Source: Fimbriimonadaceae bacterium (lineage in GTDB: Bacteria; Armatimonadota; Fimbriimonadia; Fimbriimonadales; Fimbriimonadaceae). Taken from it: 64,000 nt of DNA. Below, in pieces: positions 17,081 through 25,520 of this stretch (position 1 is its first letter; each line of letters opens with the position of its first letter). The notes below the pieces were generated by a model, which was not told where the DNA came from, did not search any database, and saw nothing but the letters and a program-made list of their open reading frames with translations. The position numbers were made by a program, and so were the translations under genes. Location: positions 124,001 through 188,000 of the forward strand of contig JAMLGR010000003.1 in NCBI GenBank assembly GCA_023957775.1, given 5' to 3'.

Positions 17081-17824
17081 TTACTCCTGATTCTCCTCCG
17101 CTGCGGGAGCGGCTTCTTCGGTTTGCTCGGCCGGTGTTGCCTCGGCCTCGGCGGTCGGGGCAGCTTCCGCTGCGGGGGTGTCGTCGGACGGCGCTTCTTC
17201 GGCGGTCGCTTCGGGGGCGCTGGCCTCAGGTGCCGCGGGGGCTTCTTCGGCGCTTGCTTCCGGAGCCGCCGCGGGGGCTTCGGCTTTCGCCTCGGCCGGC
17301 GGCGCACCTTCGGCAACCTTGTCCGCCACGGCGCCGATCGTTCGGATCGGATCCGCGTAGAGGGCTTCGATGACGCCCACCAGGTTGCTGAGGGGGGCCG
17401 CGATCGTGCCGATCACCTGGGCGATGAGCACGTCGCGCGGCGGAAGCTTGGACAGGGCCTCGACGCCTTTGGCATCGAAACTCTGGCCGTTGAAATAGCC
17501 GCCCTTGATTTTGAGATTCTTGTTTGTTTTCGCGTAATCGAACAGCGCCTTGGCGCACTCCGACTCGTTCTCGAACACGAACGCGACGGCCGTGGGGCCG
17601 CTGTGAAGCTCCTCGGGCAGTTTGGCGAGATCCTCGCCGACTGCCACGCGGAACAGCGTGTTCTTGAGCACGTGAAGTTCGCCGCCCTTGGCGGTCAGGT
17701 TGCGACGCAGTTCCTGCATCTCCCGGACCTTGAGGCCGCGATAGTCGGTGAACACGAGTCCGACGGACTTCGAGTACCACCCTTTCGCTGTTTCGATTGT
17801 TCGCGCTTTCTCTGCTGTTGGCAT
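17081..17824 (-). CDS. rplJ: 50S ribosomal protein L10 with long acidic tail
   Basis: 247 residues, against ~165-180 usual. The L10 core is residues ~1-172 (YSKSVGLVFTDYRGLKVREM, ELHVLKNTLFRVAVGE, PPRDVLIAQVIGTIAAPLSN). A ~75-residue C-terminal extension composed almost only of Ala, Glu and Pro follows the helix that binds L7/L12. L10 anchors the stalk on 23S rRNA and usually represses its own mRNA. The start is set at MPTAEKARTIE; codons upstream have no family match. rplK-rplA and rpoBC, the usual neighbours, are absent on both sides here. Confidence 0.95.
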   Translation of the reverse strand: MPTAEKARTIETAKGWYSKSVGLVFTDYRGLKVREMQELRRNLTAKGGELHVLKNTLFRVAVGEDLAKLPEELHSGPTAVAFVFENESECAKALFDYAKTNKNLKIKGGYFNGQSFDAKGVEALSKLPPRDVLIAQVIGTIAAPLSNLVGVIEALYADPIRTIGAVADKVAEGAPPAEAKAEAPAAAPEASAEEAPAAPEASAPEATAEEAPSDDTPAAEAAPTAEAEATPAEQTEEAAPAAEENQE

Positions 17825-17941
17825 GATTGCGTTTCCATTTCCGCCGCCGGCAGCAGGCCCAAAAGCACTGAAGGCCCCTGCCAAGGGCAGGAGCCGTTTC
17901 GGTCCAGCGCGCTGCGCCCGACCGTCCCGAACCCGATTGTG
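17825..17941 (-). promoter_or_regulatory. rplJ promoter and leader (candidate L10 autoregulatory RNA)
   Basis: A CACAAT -10 (17936-17941, minus strand) would give a ~105-base leader. It contains a 10-bp hairpin (17871-17893, three-base loop) about 45 bases before the start. L10 leaders in other bacteria bind L10-L12 and regulate this operon; I cannot confirm the kink-turn consensus by eye. Confidence 0.45.
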
Positions 17942-18070
17942 CCCCCTCGGCAGGCGGGTCCCGAGGACCCCTTAGGGCTTTCGCCACCTTCGCTGTCTGC
18001 GGAGTTGCAGGGATTATGGCACATGGAGAGTCGTGGGTCGATGGTCGTTTGTCGTTTCCCTATTGCCGGG

Positions 18071-18076
18071 CATAAT
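18071..18076 (+). promoter_or_regulatory. -10 element CATAAT, leaderless exported-protein gene
   Basis: CATAAT ends 6 bases before the ATG at 18083; no ribosome site precedes the start. Confidence 0.55.
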
Positions 18077-18082
18077 CGTCGC

Positions 18083-18874
18083 ATGCGCGCCATGCTCCTC
18101 GCCTTTGCCCTGTGCCTTTCGGCGGCGGCGTCCGCCCAGAGCGAACTCGTGGGGGATGGGCAGTTTCCGCAGACCCGGACGCTTTCGGCGCTGCCGGGCG
18201 GGGTCATCGGAGTCCTTCCGGACGGGACGCCCTCGTTCCGAGGCGCGTCGGCGCTGAGCACACCCATCGCTTTCAGCCTATCGAACTGGCATTACGCCTT
18301 TGCCCTGGGTACGACGAGCGCAACGGCCCTCCCCCGGTTCTTCGAGCGCGACAAGACGGGCGAGTTCAACGATGCGAACTCGACCGCCTACGGCATGGTC
18401 GGTATCCCTTCCCGGTTCGGCTCCTTCACCGTTTCGCTGATGCTCATCAGCCGGTTGTTGAAGGAGACGACGATCAACGTTCAGTGGACGCCGTCTGGCC
18501 AGCGCGGACCCGTGACCGTGGGGTACGGGGTGCAGGACCTGTGGAACACAAGCGGCACGCACGTGCCGTTCGAAAGCAGAAGCGCGACCTCCCACTTCGT
18601 CGTCGCGACCGCCAAGCTCCCGCGCGGCGGCTACGCCTCGCTGGGTACGGGCACGCAGCGATTCAACGGGGTCTTCGGCAACGTGTCGCTTCCCGTGGCC
18701 GAGCGGTGGAAGGCGATCGCCGAGTACGACACCTACAACTGGAACGGCGGCGTCGCCTACGATATGGGACGCCTCTCGAACCCCCTCGCTCCCAGGCGCC
18801 CGATGGAAGCCACCGCGTTCTTCGGCTACGTGCGCGGCAAGTACGCGACGTGGACGGTGGGCGTCAGCTTCTGA
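18083..18874 (+). CDS. Exported hypothetical protein, beta-rich
   Basis: 263 residues. A signal peptide is clear (MRAMLLAFALCLSAAASAQ, cleavage after ASA). The mature part is rich in aromatic and Gly/Ser/Thr residues with alternating patterns (for example YASLGTGTQRFNGVFGNVSL and AEYDTYNWNGGVAYDM) and ends TWTVGVSF, with a terminal Phe, as in outer-membrane beta-barrels. I do not recognise a named family. Barrel-like outer-membrane localisation is inference. The frame is open for more than 1.4 kb upstream, but that region overlaps rplJ-rplL on the other strand and the signal peptide fixes the start. Confidence 0.7.
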   Translation: MRAMLLAFALCLSAAASAQSELVGDGQFPQTRTLSALPGGVIGVLPDGTPSFRGASALSTPIAFSLSNWHYAFALGTTSATALPRFFERDKTGEFNDANSTAYGMVGIPSRFGSFTVSLMLISRLLKETTINVQWTPSGQRGPVTVGYGVQDLWNTSGTHVPFESRSATSHFVVATAKLPRGGYASLGTGTQRFNGVFGNVSLPVAERWKAIAEYDTYNWNGGVAYDMGRLSNPLAPRRPMEATAFFGYVRGKYATWTVGVSF

Positions 18875-18886
18875 CGTGAGCCCCCC

Positions 18887-19053
18887 CGCGCCTCAGCGCC
18901 TCCGCGTGAAATCCCCCTTTGCGACCTTTGCGTCCTTTGCGTGAAACTCCCCCCGCGCCTCAGCGCCTCCGCGTGAAATCCCCCTTTGCGACCTTTGCGT
19001 CCTTTGCGTGCAACTCCCCGCGCCCCCTGCGTGCGCGTGAAACTCCCCCGCGC
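18887..19053. repeat. 67-bp tandem repeat, two and a partial copies
   Basis: Copies start at 18887 and 18954, followed by a degenerate partial copy to ~19053. Each unit has two parts: CGCGCCTCAGCGCCTCCGCG plus TGAAAT, and GCGACCTTTGCGTCCTTTGC plus GTGAAACTC. It fills the junction of convergent genes. The wording resembles dispersed 'CCTTTGCGTCCTTTGCG' repeats known from several environmental phyla (from memory, not searched). Confidence 0.85.
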
Positions 19054-19056
19054 CCT

Positions 19057-20949
19057 TTAGGGCAGCGGGAGACCCATCGCCTGCAGCCACTCGCGCAGCT
19101 TCGCGATCCTTGTGGGAGAGTCCAGCGCCACGTTGAACGGACGGCCCCGCGTGTCGATGATGAGCCCCAGCGTGCCGCTGATGAGGTTCGTGGTCTGGTC
19201 GCGCTGGTCGCGCTGGCCGCGGCTGGTGTCGAACCTCTTCACCTGCACGCTCTTGCCTTTGCCCGCGCCCACGTCGAAGCCGCGCTCCGGCTCGACCGTG
19301 ATCTGCTCGTGCTGTTCGATCTGGAATGGGACGACCTTGATGGTGCCGAACGGAACGCTGACGTCCAGGTTCTCTCCCTTCACGCTCACGCAGGGCTCTC
19401 CCTCTTTGCCCTCGCCCACGGGCGCGATGCACGTGCCCACCTTGACGATGCAGTCGTACTCGAACACCTGCTTGGCGGCCTCGTAGAAATGCTCGCTCAA
19501 GACACCGAGGTGCGGCATCATGAAGATCGAGTCCACGGTGAGCATCGTGACGCCCTCCGGCTGGTACGCGTCCATCATCATCAGCGCGGACTGCGCCCGA
19601 TCGGGCGCGTGGCTCAAGACGCCGCCCGAGCCGATCACCATGTCGAGCTCCATCATCTTGACGAGCGTCTCGCCGGATGCGGCCTGGTTGAAGATCTGGC
19701 CGACGTCGCGCTGCTGCTGCATGCCGGTCAGGCCGCGCGCGAGCGTTTTGTGGTGGAGAAACGCGAGCCGCAACGCCTCGCGCGCGACGCCGTGCTCGAT
19801 CAGCAGATCCTCGTACGTGTGGGGGATCGTGGTGGGTCGAATCATCTTGTTGCGCAGGCGGTTCCGCACCTCGGCCGGGTCGATCTCGAACGGCAGCCAC
19901 CGCGCGATGTTCTCGATCCCCGTCTCCTTGAGCACGTTGCAGATCGAGTAGGACATGCCCAGGTTCGCAGAGACCGTGCGGTTGTAGATCCCGCCGAACA
20001 CCGAGAAAACGTCCGTCGTGGCGCCCCCGATGTCGACGCCCAGGATGTTGATGCCCTCCTGATCGGCGTAGCTCTTCATCAGCTTGCCCACCGCGTTGGG
20101 GGTCGCCATGACCTCTTCGCTGGTCCACTCAAGCAGCTTCGAGTAACCGGGGGCTTGCTGCATGACGTGCTCGAGGAACATCTCGTGAATCTCGTCGCGC
20201 GCCGGACCCAGGTTCTCCTTGTCCAACGTAGGGCGGATGTTGTCCACCGCCTTGAGGGCGATGTCTTCGCCCAGCACCTCGCGCACCTCGTCCCGGGCCT
20301 GGGTGTTGCCCGCATAGATGATGGGGAGCTTCATGTCGCCGAAACGAGGCTTGGGGTCGGCGCGCCGAACGACCTCCGCCATCTCGATCAGGTGGCTCTT
20401 CGTGCCTCCGTCGGTGCCGCCCGACATGAGGATGATGTCCGGCCGCAGTTGGCGCAGGCGCTCCACCTTTTGGAAATCCTTCCGCCCGTCGTCGACCGCC
20501 AACGTGTCCATCAAGATGGCGCCTGCTCCGAGCGCAGCCCGCTCGGCGGACTCGGCCGACATCGACATCACGACGCCCGCGACCATCATCTGCAACCCGC
20601 CGCCCGCGGACGAGGTGGAGACGTAGATGTCGGAAGCGTCCAGCGGCGAGGTCCGCTCTTCGAGCGCCTTGCCGTTCTTTCGGAGGCGCCAGACCTTGTT
20701 GTCCTTGATCAGCTTCCGCCGTCCCTTCTGCACTCCTTCGGGGACCTTCTCTTCGGTGAGTTCCTCGAGCTCGGTCACCGAGTTGATCACCCCCAGGGTG
20801 ACGTCCTCGAAAGGCTTTTCGACCGTGGTCGGGGCCTCGCCGCGCGCGACGAGCCGGTACTCCCCCTGCTCGTTGCGCTCAATCAGGATCGCTTTGGTCG
20901 TTGTGGAGCCACAGTCCGTGGCCACGATGCGCAGGATGTCTTCGGACAT
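19057..20949 (-). CDS. GlmL/MutL-type ATPase (glutamate mutase accessory family)
   Basis: 630 residues. An ASKHA-fold ATPase: phosphate-1 motif VATDCGSTTTKAILIER near the N terminus, a second DIGGATTDVFSV-type phosphate motif (~residues 335-350), GTDGGTKSHLIEMAEVVRRA and GSGGVLSHAP further on. This matches the GlmL/MutL family that accompanies B12-dependent carbon-skeleton or amino mutases and is thought to reactivate them. No mutase subunit (GlmE/GlmS, OraE/S) is in the window, so its partner is elsewhere or the protein works otherwise. The start MSEDILRIVATDCG is supported by a CATAAT element 7 bases upstream. Confidence 0.85.
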   Translation of the reverse strand: MSEDILRIVATDCGSTTTKAILIERNEQGEYRLVARGEAPTTVEKPFEDVTLGVINSVTELEELTEEKVPEGVQKGRRKLIKDNKVWRLRKNGKALEERTSPLDASDIYVSTSSAGGGLQMMVAGVVMSMSAESAERAALGAGAILMDTLAVDDGRKDFQKVERLRQLRPDIILMSGGTDGGTKSHLIEMAEVVRRADPKPRFGDMKLPIIYAGNTQARDEVREVLGEDIALKAVDNIRPTLDKENLGPARDEIHEMFLEHVMQQAPGYSKLLEWTSEEVMATPNAVGKLMKSYADQEGINILGVDIGGATTDVFSVFGGIYNRTVSANLGMSYSICNVLKETGIENIARWLPFEIDPAEVRNRLRNKMIRPTTIPHTYEDLLIEHGVAREALRLAFLHHKTLARGLTGMQQQRDVGQIFNQAASGETLVKMMELDMVIGSGGVLSHAPDRAQSALMMMDAYQPEGVTMLTVDSIFMMPHLGVLSEHFYEAAKQVFEYDCIVKVGTCIAPVGEGKEGEPCVSVKGENLDVSVPFGTIKVVPFQIEQHEQITVEPERGFDVGAGKGKSVQVKRFDTSRGQRDQRDQTTNLISGTLGLIIDTRGRPFNVALDSPTRIAKLREWLQAMGLPLP

Positions 20950-20956
20950 GGGTTCG

Positions 20957-20962
20957 ATTATG
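20957..20962 (-). promoter_or_regulatory. -10 element CATAAT, leaderless glmL-like gene
   Basis: On the minus strand CATAAT ends 7 bases before the ATG at 20949. Confidence 0.5.
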
Positions 20963-21041
20963 GCAGGGGCTCGAAGGCCGGTCCCTTGAAATTCGTCTCC
21001 ACGTTCGTTCCCGGGTGAACTTGGCCGCCTTTGAACCCGTC

Positions 21042-21047
21042 TATCAT
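21042..21047 (+). promoter_or_regulatory. -10 element TATCAT for the 21140-24304 operon
   Basis: TATCAT is followed by 6 bases and then G21054, the first base of the structured leader; the spacing equals that of the leaderless promoters in this window. Confidence 0.45.
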
Positions 21048-21053
21048 AGTGTA

Positions 21054-21139
21054 GGTGGCCTGATGACGGATGGCCCGAACGGGAGGTGGGCCTCTTCCTC
21101 ATCAAAACCTAATGGCCACCCCGTATCGTGTGAATCGAC
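21054..21139 (+). ncRNA. Candidate structured 5' leader RNA
   Basis: Three nested stems: GGTGGCC 21054-21060 with GGCCACC 21114-21120; TGATGA 21061-21066 with TCATCA 21099-21104; GGCCC 21072-21076 with GGGCC 21088-21092, loop of 11. The first two stack directly on the 5' side. It ends 19 bases before the ATG at 21140. It does not match a riboswitch class I know; an accidental fold is possible. Confidence 0.4.
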
Positions 21140-21376
21140 ATGAACTTTTCGCGCTTGTTTGCACTGGTGATTGCCTCGCTGTTTCTCTTCACTCTCTCAA
21201 CCCCTGCCTCGGCCTACATCGACAGTGGGACGGGCAGCATGTTCCTCCAGGCCGCCATCTCGGGGATCCTCGGAGCCTTGTTCGTCTTTCGAGGCTTTTG
21301 GGCCAACCTCGCTTCGCACCTGGGCCTTAAGGCGAAGCCGGCCGCCGCACGAAACAGCAAGAAAAAGCACGCGTGA
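21140..21376 (+). CDS. Small membrane protein of the YIDxGTGS type
   Basis: 78 residues: an N-terminal signal/anchor helix (LFALVIASLFLFTLSTPASA), the motif YIDSGTGSMFLQAAISGILG leading into a second hydrophobic helix, and a basic tail ending NSKKKHA. Small proteins with a YIDPGTGS motif followed by a hydrophobic helix occur beside envelope glycan and sulfatase-type genes in many bacteria (from memory). Function unknown. First gene of an operon: the next gene's GTG overlaps this stop (GTGA). No clear ribosome site. Confidence 0.75.
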   Translation: MNFSRLFALVIASLFLFTLSTPASAYIDSGTGSMFLQAAISGILGALFVFRGFWANLASHLGLKAKPAAARNSKKKHA

Positions 21377-22749
21377 TCGAAGCCGTTCCGGCTTCGTTTC
21401 GCGATCCGTCGGGCTACGTCTTCCGAGAAGACGGCGTCCTCTACCGGCATGTTGACGCGAGCTACTCGGCGCACTGGGCGGCTCTGCGATCCAGCGGTTT
21501 GCTGCGCGATCTCCAAGAGCTTGGCCTGCTGATCCCCCACGAGGAGGTGGACGCGGCCCGCTCGCCCACCCCGGGGGCCGTCGCCGTGCTTCGGCCAGAG
21601 CGCGTGCCGTTCTGGTCTCAACCCTACGAGTGGTGCTTCAGCCAGCTCAAGGACGCCGCCCTCGCCACACTGGACATCCAGGAGCACGCGCTGCGGGCCG
21701 GGATGACGTTGAAGGACGCCTCGGCGTACAACATCCAGTTTCTGCGGGGCCGGCCGATCCTGATCGACACACTCTCCTTCGAGCTGCGCGACCCGGGGAG
21801 CCCGTGGCGGGCCTACCGCCAGTTCTGCCGACACTTCTTGGCGCCGCTTGCCATGGCCGCGTACGTGTCGCCGGACGCGGGGCTGCTGTCTCGAACGTTC
21901 CTCGATGGCGTGCCGTTGGACCTGGCGTCGGCGTCTCTGCCCGGCAAGACCCGCCTCAAACCCGGCTTGACGCTGCATCTTCACGCCCACGCAAGCGCGG
22001 AGCGGAAGGCCGATGGAACCCCGCGCCCGCAGTCCGCCTCCGTCGGCGAGCACGCCGCGTTGGGGCTCGTGGACCACCTCCGTTCCACGATCGAGGGCCT
22101 TCACTGGGACCCCGGATCGACGGTCTGGGCCGACTACTACGGCAGCACGAACTACTCGGCCGATGCCTTCGGCGAAAAACGGCGGCTGGTCTCCGATTGG
22201 ATCGCTGCGCTGTCTCCGGCGCCGGCGACGATCTGGGACCTGGGGGCGAACACCGGCGAGTTCAGCTCTTTGGCGGCGCAAAGCGGCGCGCGGGTGGTGG
22301 CGTGGGACATCGACCCGGGCGCCGTCGAACGCCACTACCTTGCGGTTCGCGAGCAGGAGGTCCCCAACGTGCTGCCGCTCGTGCAAGATCTCACCAACCC
22401 CAGCCCGGCGATCGGCTGGGGACTCGCCGAACGCGAGTCGTTGCTTGACCGGGCGGACGCCGATCTGGCGATGGCGCTCGCGCTCGTCCACCACCTTGCC
22501 ATTGGAAACAACGTCCCCCTCCCCGCGCTCGCCGAGTTCTTCGCACGACTCGCGCCGCGCCTGATCATCGAGTTCGTCCCGAAGTCGGACTCCCAGGTGC
22601 AGCGGCTGCTGGCGACACGCCCGGACATCTACGAGGGGTACACCGAGGAGGGCTTCCGAGACGCGTTCGCCCGCTGCTTCGACACGGTGCGGCACCAGCG
22701 GATCGACGGTTCCGAGCGCACCCTGTTCCTGATGGAGCGGCATGGCTGA
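21373..22749 (+). CDS. Class I SAM-dependent methyltransferase, NoeA-like
   Basis: 458 residues. The N-terminal ~250 residues include a YEWCFSQLKDAALATLDIQE segment and the kinase-like line LKDASAYNIQFLRGRPILID; the C-terminal half is a Rossmann methyltransferase with motif I ATIWDLGANTGEFSSLAAQS, an acidic VVAWDIDPGAV end of strand 2, and a later RLIIEFVPKSDSQV. The two-part architecture resembles NoeA-type nodulation/glycan methyltransferases. Probable substrate: an envelope saccharide, by context only. It overlaps the small membrane protein (4 bases) and the downstream phosphatase-superfamily gene (8 bases). Confidence 0.8.
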   Translation: MIEAVPASFRDPSGYVFREDGVLYRHVDASYSAHWAALRSSGLLRDLQELGLLIPHEEVDAARSPTPGAVAVLRPERVPFWSQPYEWCFSQLKDAALATLDIQEHALRAGMTLKDASAYNIQFLRGRPILIDTLSFELRDPGSPWRAYRQFCRHFLAPLAMAAYVSPDAGLLSRTFLDGVPLDLASASLPGKTRLKPGLTLHLHAHASAERKADGTPRPQSASVGEHAALGLVDHLRSTIEGLHWDPGSTVWADYYGSTNYSADAFGEKRRLVSDWIAALSPAPATIWDLGANTGEFSSLAAQSGARVVAWDIDPGAVERHYLAVREQEVPNVLPLVQDLTNPSPAIGWGLAERESLLDRADADLAMALALVHHLAIGNNVPLPALAEFFARLAPRLIIEFVPKSDSQVQRLLATRPDIYEGYTEEGFRDAFARCFDTVRHQRIDGSERTLFLMERHG

Positions 22750-24304
22750 CACCGCGGGGCCGCGCGCGGTGCACCCGCCGTTCTTCGCCCTGCACGCCCC
22801 CCTTGCGGTCTATGCGGCCAACGTCTCCCTGATCGCGTGGCCCGCGGTGGTGAAGCCGGCGGCGGCGATTCTGCTGGCCGTTGCGGTCGTGTGGGGAGCC
22901 GTTTCCTGGCTCACGCACAGCGCGCGCCGGGGCGCGGCCGCCGCATCGGCGGCGGTGTTCGCGACCTTCGCGTACGGTCCCCTCGTCACCGCGTGCGGCT
23001 GGTCCGACGACGGACCTTTGGGCATCGCGGTCTGGGCCCTGTTTGCGGGACTCGCGGCCTGGGGGGCCGCTCGGCTCGCACGCGCCTATGCCGCCACCAC
23101 AAGCCTCCTCAACGTCGCCGGACTCGCCATGTGCTCGCTGGCCCTGGGAAGCATCGCCGTCACGCGGGTCTCGATCGGCAAGCACCTGCATGCGAACCCG
23201 ACTCCCGGCACATCCGCGGCGAAGAAGCCCGCCGGCCCGCTTCCCGACGTCGTGCTGATCGTGCTCGACGGGTACGGGCGGACCGACACGTTCGAGCGGC
23301 TCTACGGGTTCTCGAACCAGGAGTTCGTCGACGCCCTGCGTCGGCGCGGCTTCTACGTGGCGCAGAACGCCCACTCGAACTACAGCCAAACCGAACTGTC
23401 GCTCGCCTCGACGCTCAATCTCCACTACATCCAAGATCTCGTCCCGCCGGGTCCCACGATGGAGGAGGCGCGCGGCATTCTCGACGGGCTGATCCAGCAC
23501 AGCGAAGTCTCCCGCCGACTCAAGTCGATCGGATACAAAACGATCGCGATCACGACCGGGTTCCCCGCCCTGAGGTTCGAGGGAACCGACCTGGTGCTGG
23601 GGTTTGAAGGAGGGAACGCGCTCTTCCTGGACGCGTTGCTCGAGAAGACCCCCTTTCGGCGCAGCAACGCGAGCCGCATCTCCCAGTTCGATCAGCGCCG
23701 GGACCTCTTGCGGGCGGCCTTCGACCACCTGGCGGAGTTCGGCTCGCCGAGCGCCGCGCCGCGTTTCATCCTCGTACACATCCTCGCGCCGCACCCTCCG
23801 TTCGTCTTCGGCGCGCACGGCGAGGAGGTGCGCCCCAAAGGACCGTTCGGGCTCTGGGACGGCAACCACTACATGGCGGTCCTCGGTAACGTCGAGACCT
23901 ATCGGGACGGCTATCGGGAGCAGGCGCAGTACATCGCGGAGAAGACGCTGAGAGCGATCGACCGCTTGGTCCAGGGTCGGGGCCAACGCCCGATCATCGT
24001 GCTCCAAGGCGACCACGGCCCAAAGTCGCTCCTCAACCAAGACGCCCTGGGAAACTCGGATCTCGACGAAGCGTTCGGCATCCTCAACGCGTACTACGTG
24101 CCCGAGGAGCTGCGATCCCGGCTCTACCCCTCCATCTCCCCGGTCAACACGTGGCGCCTGGTCCTCGGGTTCCTGCTCGGGACTCCGATTCCAAACGGGC
24201 CCGACCGATCCTACTACGCGCCATGGTCCGAACCGCTCAAGTTCGTGGATGTCTCCCAGCGTCTGACCCCCGCCCTTCCGGGAAGAACGGAGGCAGGGCT
24301 ATAA
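22742..24304 (+). CDS. Membrane-anchored sulfatase/alkaline-phosphatase superfamily protein
   Basis: 520 residues. Four or five N-terminal membrane helices (residues ~15-145) precede an extracytoplasmic domain of the alkaline phosphatase superfamily: PDVVLIVLDGYGRTDTFERL (metal Asp), NYSQTELSLASTLN (nucleophile region), HILAPHPPFVFG and QGDHGPKSLLN (metal Asp/His). The layout resembles LtaS/EptA-like phospho- or sulfo-group enzymes acting on envelope polymers. No Cys/Ser formylglycine motif CxPxR is seen, so a classical sulfatase is unlikely. Third gene of the operon; its stop lies within the promoter of the next gene. Confidence 0.8.
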   Translation: MADTAGPRAVHPPFFALHAPLAVYAANVSLIAWPAVVKPAAAILLAVAVVWGAVSWLTHSARRGAAAASAAVFATFAYGPLVTACGWSDDGPLGIAVWALFAGLAAWGAARLARAYAATTSLLNVAGLAMCSLALGSIAVTRVSIGKHLHANPTPGTSAAKKPAGPLPDVVLIVLDGYGRTDTFERLYGFSNQEFVDALRRRGFYVAQNAHSNYSQTELSLASTLNLHYIQDLVPPGPTMEEARGILDGLIQHSEVSRRLKSIGYKTIAITTGFPALRFEGTDLVLGFEGGNALFLDALLEKTPFRRSNASRISQFDQRRDLLRAAFDHLAEFGSPSAAPRFILVHILAPHPPFVFGAHGEEVRPKGPFGLWDGNHYMAVLGNVETYRDGYREQAQYIAEKTLRAIDRLVQGRGQRPIIVLQGDHGPKSLLNQDALGNSDLDEAFGILNAYYVPEELRSRLYPSISPVNTWRLVLGFLLGTPIPNGPDRSYYAPWSEPLKFVDVSQRLTPALPGRTEAGL

Positions 24305-24326
24305 TGCGTCGGGTAGGAGGTCACGG
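24300..24326 (+). promoter_or_regulatory. TATAAT promoter and AGGAGGT ribosome site for the ABC ATPase
   Basis: A perfect TATAAT (24300-24305) overlaps the previous stop codon, and AGGAGGT (24316-24322) sits 4 bases before the TTG start at 24327, fixing that start. Confidence 0.65.
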
Positions 24327-25475
<1,149 letters not shown>

Positions 25476-25486
25476 CTTGCTCGCAA

Positions 25487-25510
25487 GCCCGCCGAGCGGG
25501 CGCGGCACCC
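25487..25510. repeat. Degenerate CGCCCG/CGGGCG palindrome
   Basis: GCCCGC-CGA-GCGGGC followed by GCGGCACCC resembles the 3' half of the 46290 repeat. It lies between the convergent ABC ATPase and aldehyde dehydrogenase genes. Confidence 0.45.
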
Positions 25511-25520
25511 GAAAGGCCCC

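Noticed and set aside
18887-19053. CRISPR-like direct repeats
   Set aside because: The 67-bp units are contiguous and degenerate, with no unique spacers.
21064-21084. Guanidine-II (mini-ykkC) riboswitch because ACGG occurs twice
   Set aside because: The ACGG words are not in the loops of two matching hairpins, and the downstream genes are not guanidine exporters.
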